Shown here in pieces: positions 24,134-28,469 of a DNA stretch of 28,469 bases; position 1 is the first letter of the stretch; each line of letters opens with the position of its first letter. Both the position numbers and the translations under genes were made by a program. The stretch lies in the NCBI GenBank assembly GCA_050115555.1, contig JASFQI010000017.1:1-28469 (forward strand), given 5' to 3'. Below the pieces are notes generated by a model. It had not been told where the DNA came from and made no database searches. It worked only from the letters and a program-made list of their open reading frames with translations. The DNA comes from JASFQI01 sp050115555 (lineage in GTDB: Bacteria; Desulfobacterota; DSM-4660; Desulfatiglandales; HGW-15).

Positions 24134-25318
24134 ATGGACCGAGTGATCTTTCACATGGACATGGATGCCTTTTACGCCGCCGTGGAGCAACGAGACCACC
24201 CGGAGCTTCGAGGCCGGCCCGTCATTATAGGCGGTACCTCGAATCGTGGCGTGGTCTCCACGGCAAGCTATGAGGCCCGGCAATTCGGAGTGCACTCGGC
24301 CATGCCTCGTTTCCAGGCCGAGCAGAAATGCCCTCATGGCGTTTTCCTTCCGGTCCGCATGGCCCGCTATCGGGAAGTTTCTCATCAGGTCATGGAGGTG
24401 CTCGACGCCTTTTCCCCTCAGGTCGAGCAGGTCTCTATCGATGAAGCCTACCTGGATCTCACCGGGACCGAGCGAAATGCCGGGACCCCTGATGCGGTCG
24501 CACGAGAGCTGAAGCGCCGCATTCTGGAAGTCACCGCGCTCACGTGCTCCGTGGGAATTGCGCCGAACCGGTTCCTGGCAAAAATTGCATCCGATATGGA
24601 CAAACCCGACGGGTTGACGCACATTCGGCCGGAGGAGGTGGAGTCGATGATTCGACGACTGCCTATTCGGAAAGTCCCGGGAATAGGCCCACACGCAGAG
24701 GCAAGCCTCGAGGCTTTGGGGATTCAGTACCTGGCCGACATTCGACGCATCCCACCAGGAACCCTTCAGGCGCGTTTTGGTAACCGCAGCCGTCGGTTGC
24801 TGGATCTTGCAAACGGTCTGGATGAGACCCCGGTGGCTCCCTCCGGGCAGGCCAAATCCATCAGCAGCGAAGAGACACTTCCCCGGGACACCGCTGATTG
24901 CGAGATCCTCGAAAAGGAGCTTTTCATACAAGCGGAAAGGGTAGGGGAGCGGGTAAGGGCAAAGGGCTTGCAGGGATGGACCGTTACGCTCAAGGTGCGG
25001 CGTTCCGACTACGCGTGGATCACGCGAAGCGTTACGCTGAAAGCCCCCACAAGCTCCACCCGCACGCTCTATGAACACGGCATAGAGTTGCTGAGCAAGG
25101 TCTTGAACGGATCGGCGCGCTTTCGTCTGGTCGGTATCGGGATCTCCAATCTGGTTCCAAAGCGCAACCTGCCGGAGCAGATGCCGCTTTTCAGTGAGGA
25201 AACATCTGTGGAAAAAGGGAGTTGGGAGGCTGCCGAGCAGGCCATAGACACGATTCGGCAGAGGTTCGGCAGGCAGGCGATCAAGCGGGCACGTTTCGTG
25301 GAAAAAAAGGACCCGTAG
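24134..25318 (+). CDS. dinB: DNA polymerase IV (Y family, translesion synthesis)
   Basis: This is an error-prone polymerase that copies past damaged bases. It is 394 aa, slightly longer than E. coli DinB (351). It shows HMDMDAFYAAVEQRDHPELRGRPVIIGG at the N-terminus (first metal Asp), the SIDEAYLDLTG motif with the second Asp-Glu pair, the CSVGIAPNRFLAKIASDMDKPDG palm segment, a helix-hairpin-helix region (RKVPGIGPHAEASLEALGI), and the little-finger domain (~240-345). The C-terminal tail with EQMPLFSEE resembles a beta-clamp-binding motif (QMPLF). A GGGGGA ribosome site precedes the start. The gene ends inside a strong terminator. Confidence 0.96.
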   Translation: MDRVIFHMDMDAFYAAVEQRDHPELRGRPVIIGGTSNRGVVSTASYEARQFGVHSAMPRFQAEQKCPHGVFLPVRMARYREVSHQVMEVLDAFSPQVEQVSIDEAYLDLTGTERNAGTPDAVARELKRRILEVTALTCSVGIAPNRFLAKIASDMDKPDGLTHIRPEEVESMIRRLPIRKVPGIGPHAEASLEALGIQYLADIRRIPPGTLQARFGNRSRRLLDLANGLDETPVAPSGQAKSISSEETLPRDTADCEILEKELFIQAERVGERVRAKGLQGWTVTLKVRRSDYAWITRSVTLKAPTSSTRTLYEHGIELLSKVLNGSARFRLVGIGISNLVPKRNLPEQMPLFSEETSVEKGSWEAAEQAIDTIRQRFGRQAIKRARFVEKKDP

Positions 25319-25345
25319 GCCAGAAACAGCCTACGGGTCGTTTTT
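25310..25345 (+). terminator. Rho-independent terminator of dinB
   Basis: GACCCGTAGGC and GCCTACGGGTC form a perfect 11-bp stem with an 8-nt loop (CAGAAACA), then G and five T. The dinB stop codon (25316-25318) lies inside the stem. Confidence 0.92.
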
Positions 25346-25823
25346 GAAGGTTTCGGGGTTGGATTCCTCACCTGGTTGGGTTGATAGTGAACCGTCCGAC
25401 AGGGTGAACCGAACCTGATCCCTCTATGTGGAGACTTCCCTTGATGCCGTTGTTTTCGCCGGTGACCATCTCTCATCTATTTTGTCGAAGATGCCCGGTG
25501 GAAAAGATGCACGCACATCTGAGAAGTCATCGACCGCTACCGCCAAACGCTCCCGTTTCTTCATTTACCCTTTTAGGTTCCTCACCGCTCACCCCGGGCA
25601 ATCATAAGTGGTTGGAGCTGAAGGGCGGCTCCAGATCCAGCGTCCGTTGAACAAAGACCGGTATCCCTTTGTCTTTCTTATCGGCAGCTCCACACTGTTT
25701 GATAAAAATTTTTTCCTTACCATTAAAATAAGAGCGAATAGGCGGTTGTAAAGAGGGTGAGGATATTTTTTTAGCTTTAGATTTCAGTAGATTATTGAAA
25801 GTAGATCAAGCGGGGGGAAAGAA
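25346..25823. other. Long intergenic space without a recognised gene
   Basis: This is 478 bp between the dinB terminator and a dispersed repeat. The first half has ordinary GC content and no convincing frame. In the middle, GGAGCTG (about 25614) and CAGCTCC (about 25684) are complementary at a distance of about 70 nt and enclose AAAGAC...GTCTTT, so a longer RNA fold is possible. From about 25690 it is AT-rich (TTTGATAAAAATTTTTTCC; AAAATAAGAG), which would suit a promoter or protein-binding region. Nothing firmer can be stated. Confidence 0.4.
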
Positions 25824-25878
25824 GATTGAAAATGTTTTGCTCGCGCATTCCTCAAGCTTGCCGCGGGGAGATTCAAAA
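25824..25878 (+). repeat. Copy of the ~50-bp dispersed intergenic repeat
   Basis: The sequence ATTGAAAATGTTTTG...CGCGCATTCCTCAAGCTTGCCGCGGGGAGATTCAAAA has the best-kept ends of all copies (TTGAA at the left, TTCAA at the right). It lies 38 bp beyond the 3' end of the histidine kinase gene, which runs toward it on the other strand. Confidence 0.8.
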
Positions 25879-25915
25879 CCATCCACTCATCGCGGAAAAC
25901 GCGAAGGACCGCATC

Positions 25916-28045
25916 TCATACCAGCGATATCGTTCTGTCGATGGCGTCTCTCAATTCCTGCACCGTAAAAGGCTTTCCCATTACATAGTCCACACCCGCC
26001 GGATGCTCACCCTGGGAAGCCATCATCAGCGCGAAACCGGTGATCATGAGCACGGGGACTCGAAGCTCGGAGGCTTTTACATACCGGGCCAGTTCATCTC
26101 CGCTGATCTCCGGCATGGCCCTGTCTGTGATCACCAGATCAAACTCACCGCTCTGGAATTCCGCGATTCCCTCGGGTGCATCCGCCGCGAGGGTGACGCT
26201 GTGGCCGTCGAGGGCAAGGTGCTCTGAAATCAACAGCCTCGAGTTCGCATCGTCATCCACGACAAGAATTCTCAAAGATCGTGCCGCTCGTGAAAGACCC
26301 TCCGAGCCCTTTTTTGTCCTGGGCGCTTCCAGGTCCAGAGGAATTCGCATAGCAATCGTTGTTCCACTTTCAGGGCTGGTATCAATGCTCAGCTCCCCCT
26401 TGTGCCTCTTGACGATGCCATGCACCATGGCAAGGCCTATTCCCGTCCCGTCCTTTCCCTTTGTGGAGAAAAATGGTTCGAGGCACTGTCGGGCAACACT
26501 TTCGGACATGCCGACACCTGTGTCTCTGACCTCCAGGGCAAAGGTTTCGTCGTTGTCCACAAAGGCCCGGATGGTGACCTCGCCTCCGGAAGAAACCGCA
26601 TCCAGGGCGTTCAGAAGCAGGTTCATCAGGGCTTCGCTGAACTGTGATTTGCTGAGTGTCACGGTCAAATCCAGGGGGACGACATCTTCAATGATTCGAG
26701 TGGGTATGGAGTGGGCTTCTCTCTGGGATTTCCACAAGGGCCTCGTGGCCTCAACCACTTCGGATACCAATTCTGAAATGCGCACACTCTCCATTCCGGG
26801 CGTGGGATCGGCGCCTCGAAACTCCTGTAACCGTTTCACGGTATCACGCGAGGTGCAGGCCGATGCCTGAATCGATTCCAGCATGGAAAGTGCCTTTTGG
26901 GGATCCTTCAGCAGATCCGGGTTTTCCAGCAGCAGATCCGAGTAACCGAGAATCGGAATGAGCATGTTGTTGAAGTCGTGAGCAATGCCGCTTGTCAGGC
27001 GTCCGAGCGCACTCAGGCGCTCCTGGCGGATCAGCGCTTCCTCACTGCGCTTTAAATCCAAGTGCGCCTTCATGGTTTCATGAACCTGCTTCTCCAACTC
27101 TGCGTTCGCCAACCGCAGATACGCTGTTTTCTTGTTCACCTGGTGTCTCAACAGAAGGCTCATCAGGAACAGCAGAAGCAGCCCGCCTGCCGCGGCACCT
27201 AGAGACCAGCCGATCCAATAGGGAAGCCTCAGCTTCGTTGTTTCGCCCAACCATCGTTTGAGCGACTGATGGTAGACCGAAGCCTTTTCCTTCTTCATTT
27301 CACGCAGGCGCCGGTCGATGGCGAGGATCACGTCCGCATTCTCGCCCTTTTGAACGGCAAATCGCAGGGACGTCGGGGAGAACACGACTGGACTTCGGAT
27401 GACTTTGTATTGATCCTCGTTGGCGTAACCATAGACCCGGTTTACAATACCGGCATCGACCTTTTCCTCCTGAAGCATGCGGAATACGCTCTCGTAGGTG
27501 TCTACCAGTGTCAAATCATAGGAGAACCCGAAACCCTCAGCGAGGTCCTTGAATCGCGACAGATGAATGCCTTGCCGCAACGTTGCCAGGCGCAAGCCTT
27601 CAAGATCGGTAATGAGCTTGATTTTCACACCGCGCCGCGTGTACACCTGCGCCCAGTTGGCAATCACATCGTCTTCGCAGAAGTCGTATTTCCCGGCCCG
27701 TTCCCGGGAATAGGCGACATCCACCATAAGGTCGATGGCCCCGGATTCCAGTCTTTCCAGACACTGCGGCCAAGAGCCGTGCACGTACCGAAGTGTCCAG
27801 TCCTCGCGTTGGGCAATCTCCTCGACAATATCCACGAATATGCCGGCGGGTTTCCCATCCGCATGCGTAAAGACCTTGGGCGGATTCTCGTATACTCCGA
27901 CCGTGACCTCCCGTGCTGCGACAAGGGAGGTGCCCTCAGCAATCAGCACGATAACGAAAATGCAGATCGGACAAAAGGCTCGTAACGCGTGCTTACATCT
28001 TCGCTGGAAATCAGTTCCATGCTTGTGCTGGCGTATCATCTCCAT
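25916..28045 (-). CDS. Hybrid sensor histidine kinase with periplasmic SBP domain and receiver
   Basis: This 709-aa two-component sensor is built as follows: a signal/anchor helix (~25-43), a periplasmic solute-binding domain of SBP_bac_3 type (~46-270; VGVYENPPKVFTHADGKPAGIFVDIVEEIA), a membrane helix (~283-308), a coiled-coil linker, a HisKA domain with His356 in SGIAHDFNNML, an ATPase domain (NLLLNALDA N-box, DTGVGMS, GTGIGLAMV) and a C-terminal receiver with phosphoacceptor Asp641 (LVITDRAMPE). AHDFNNM is typical of the HisKA group common in Deltaproteobacteria. It would sense a small periplasmic solute, possibly an amino acid, and phosphorylate its own receiver. No partner DNA-binding regulator is seen here. 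The start is taken at 28045; a second Met two codons later is possible. Confidence 0.95.
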   Translation of the reverse strand: MEMIRQHKHGTDFQRRCKHALRAFCPICIFVIVLIAEGTSLVAAREVTVGVYENPPKVFTHADGKPAGIFVDIVEEIAQREDWTLRYVHGSWPQCLERLESGAIDLMVDVAYSRERAGKYDFCEDDVIANWAQVYTRRGVKIKLITDLEGLRLATLRQGIHLSRFKDLAEGFGFSYDLTLVDTYESVFRMLQEEKVDAGIVNRVYGYANEDQYKVIRSPVVFSPTSLRFAVQKGENADVILAIDRRLREMKKEKASVYHQSLKRWLGETTKLRLPYWIGWSLGAAAGGLLLLFLMSLLLRHQVNKKTAYLRLANAELEKQVHETMKAHLDLKRSEEALIRQERLSALGRLTSGIAHDFNNMLIPILGYSDLLLENPDLLKDPQKALSMLESIQASACTSRDTVKRLQEFRGADPTPGMESVRISELVSEVVEATRPLWKSQREAHSIPTRIIEDVVPLDLTVTLSKSQFSEALMNLLLNALDAVSSGGEVTIRAFVDNDETFALEVRDTGVGMSESVARQCLEPFFSTKGKDGTGIGLAMVHGIVKRHKGELSIDTSPESGTTIAMRIPLDLEAPRTKKGSEGLSRAARSLRILVVDDDANSRLLISEHLALDGHSVTLAADAPEGIAEFQSGEFDLVITDRAMPEISGDELARYVKASELRVPVLMITGFALMMASQGEHPAGVDYVMGKPFTVQELRDAIDRTISLV

Positions 28046-28080
28046 AGTCCGTTATCCAAACTCACCTCGCACGACGTTTC

Positions 28081-28089
28081 AGTATACCA
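28081..28089 (-). promoter_or_regulatory. Extended -10 promoter element of the sensor kinase
   Basis: The minus strand reads TGGTATACT (TGn plus a -10 hexamer TATACT) about 36 bp before the start codon. No good -35 is found at 17 bp, which extended -10 promoters can do without. Confidence 0.45.
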
Positions 28090-28189
28090 TTTCTCCGTAA
28101 AAAAAGGTTGGGATTGCAGCATATGTAGGTCAACGTTTGAAAGGTCTCGAAGGGGTGAAGTGGCGGAACAGATGTCGTTCTCAAAAATA

Positions 28190-28413
28190 AAGGAGTCGCA
28201 AAAAGCCTGCGACCTAGAGATTTGCTTCCGGGAATTCCAAGGCCTTACAACGTGGCCAACAGGCGGTCGAGCGGGCTTTTGCGAGACCGTCAAATAGGAT
28301 TAAGGAGTCGCAAAAAGCCTGCGATCTAGAGATTTGCCTCCGGGAATTCCAATGAGTTACAGCGTAGCCAACAGGCGGTCGAGCGGGCTTTTGCGAGACC
28401 GTCAAATAGGATT
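28190..28413. repeat. Two tandem 112-bp repeats with inverted ends
   Basis: Unit 1 (28190-28301) and unit 2 (28302-28413) are nearly identical, both starting AAGGAGTCGCAAAAAGCCTGCGA and ending GAGACCGTCAAATAGGATT (28283-28301 and 28395-28413). Within a unit, the left TCGCAAAAAGCCTGC and the right GCGGGCTTTTGCGA are imperfect inverted repeats, so each unit could fold into a large hairpin. The left end alone also forms GTCGC...GCGAC. Short minus-strand frames through the units (MTVSQKPARPP...) repeat with them and are most likely not genes. Such units are probably non-autonomous mobile or dispersed elements. Confidence 0.8.
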
Positions 28414-28417
28414 AAGG

Positions 28418-28469
28418 TTATTCCTCGATTTCATATGCGTCCAAAATGAGATCGAGATCCGGGCGAATA
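28418..28469 (-). CDS. C-terminal tail of a minus-strand gene (partial)
   Basis: Read on the minus strand from the window edge, the frame gives IRPDLDLILDAYEIEE and a TAA stop at 28420-28418. The acidic, regular sequence looks like a real protein end, but only 16 residues are visible and no family can be named. It lies directly against the second 112-bp repeat. Confidence 0.45.
   Translation of the reverse strand, partial: IRPDLDLILDAYEIEE

Noticed and set aside
25426..25650. A 74-codon plus-strand frame after dinB
   Set aside because: It has no ribosome site and low-complexity Pro/Ser/Arg content, and lies beyond a strong terminator without a promoter that I could support.
28036..28405. 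Short minus-strand frames starting MTVSQKPARPP
   Set aside because: The same peptide is repeated because the DNA unit is repeated, and the frames end inside the repeats. Treated as products of a non-coding element.
28190..28413. CRISPR array or integron attC cluster
   Set aside because: Only two units occur, with no short repeat/spacer alternation. The unit ends do not show the GTTRRRY/RYYYAAC pair of attC sites.

Overview
The window is about 28.5 kb of high-GC bacterial chromosome with densely packed genes. The gene set includes a selenocysteine tRNA, a UbiA/UbiD pair of the kind used in menaquinone synthesis, a MurL-type epimerase, a multi-domain class III cyclase, an SBP-type hybrid histidine kinase, and repeats resembling those of deltaproteobacterial genomes. 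Together these suggest an anaerobic Desulfobacterota (former Deltaproteobacteria) member. That assignment is an inference from gene content, not a phylogenetic result.

Left end (1-4.5 kb). The C-terminal part of a tyrosine integrase lies against the 3' end of a tRNA-Sec gene (selC), so the right border of an integrated element appears to be at about position 960. To the right are core genes on the minus strand: a LysE-type exporter, aspartate-semialdehyde dehydrogenase (asd) and a Sir2 deacylase, plus a small charged protein of unknown function on the plus strand.

Middle (4.7-16 kb), all plus strand, in two tight blocks. Block 1 is a NitT/TauT-type ABC transporter (binding protein, ATPase, permease). 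The permease is fused in frame to a UbiA-type aromatic prenyltransferase and is followed by a UbiD-type decarboxylase. This suggests uptake coupled to prenylation and decarboxylation of an aromatic acid, most likely in menaquinone synthesis. Block 2 holds a threonine-synthase-like PLP enzyme, a DgcN-like DUF1611 protein, a MurL-creatininase fusion and an L-Ala-D/L-Glu-epimerase-like enolase-superfamily enzyme. Three of these four families act on the stereochemistry of glutamate or Ala-Glu, so the block looks like a glutamate-epimer or muropeptide cassette. The MurL-creatininase fusion is its most unusual part.

Right part (16-28.5 kb). This holds a radical SAM protein, a non-coding stretch with many hairpins ending in a strong terminator, a CNB-GAF-GAF-PAS-cyclase signalling protein, a metallo-beta-lactamase-fold hydrolase, a stand-alone pyruvate-kinase C-terminal domain protein, an M29 aminopeptidase, an RNase H-like exonuclease, DNA polymerase IV, and a hybrid sensor kinase on the minus strand. 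A dispersed repeat of about 50 bp occurs in five intergenic spaces, always in the same orientation. Two tandem 112-bp repeats and the tail of another minus-strand gene close the window.
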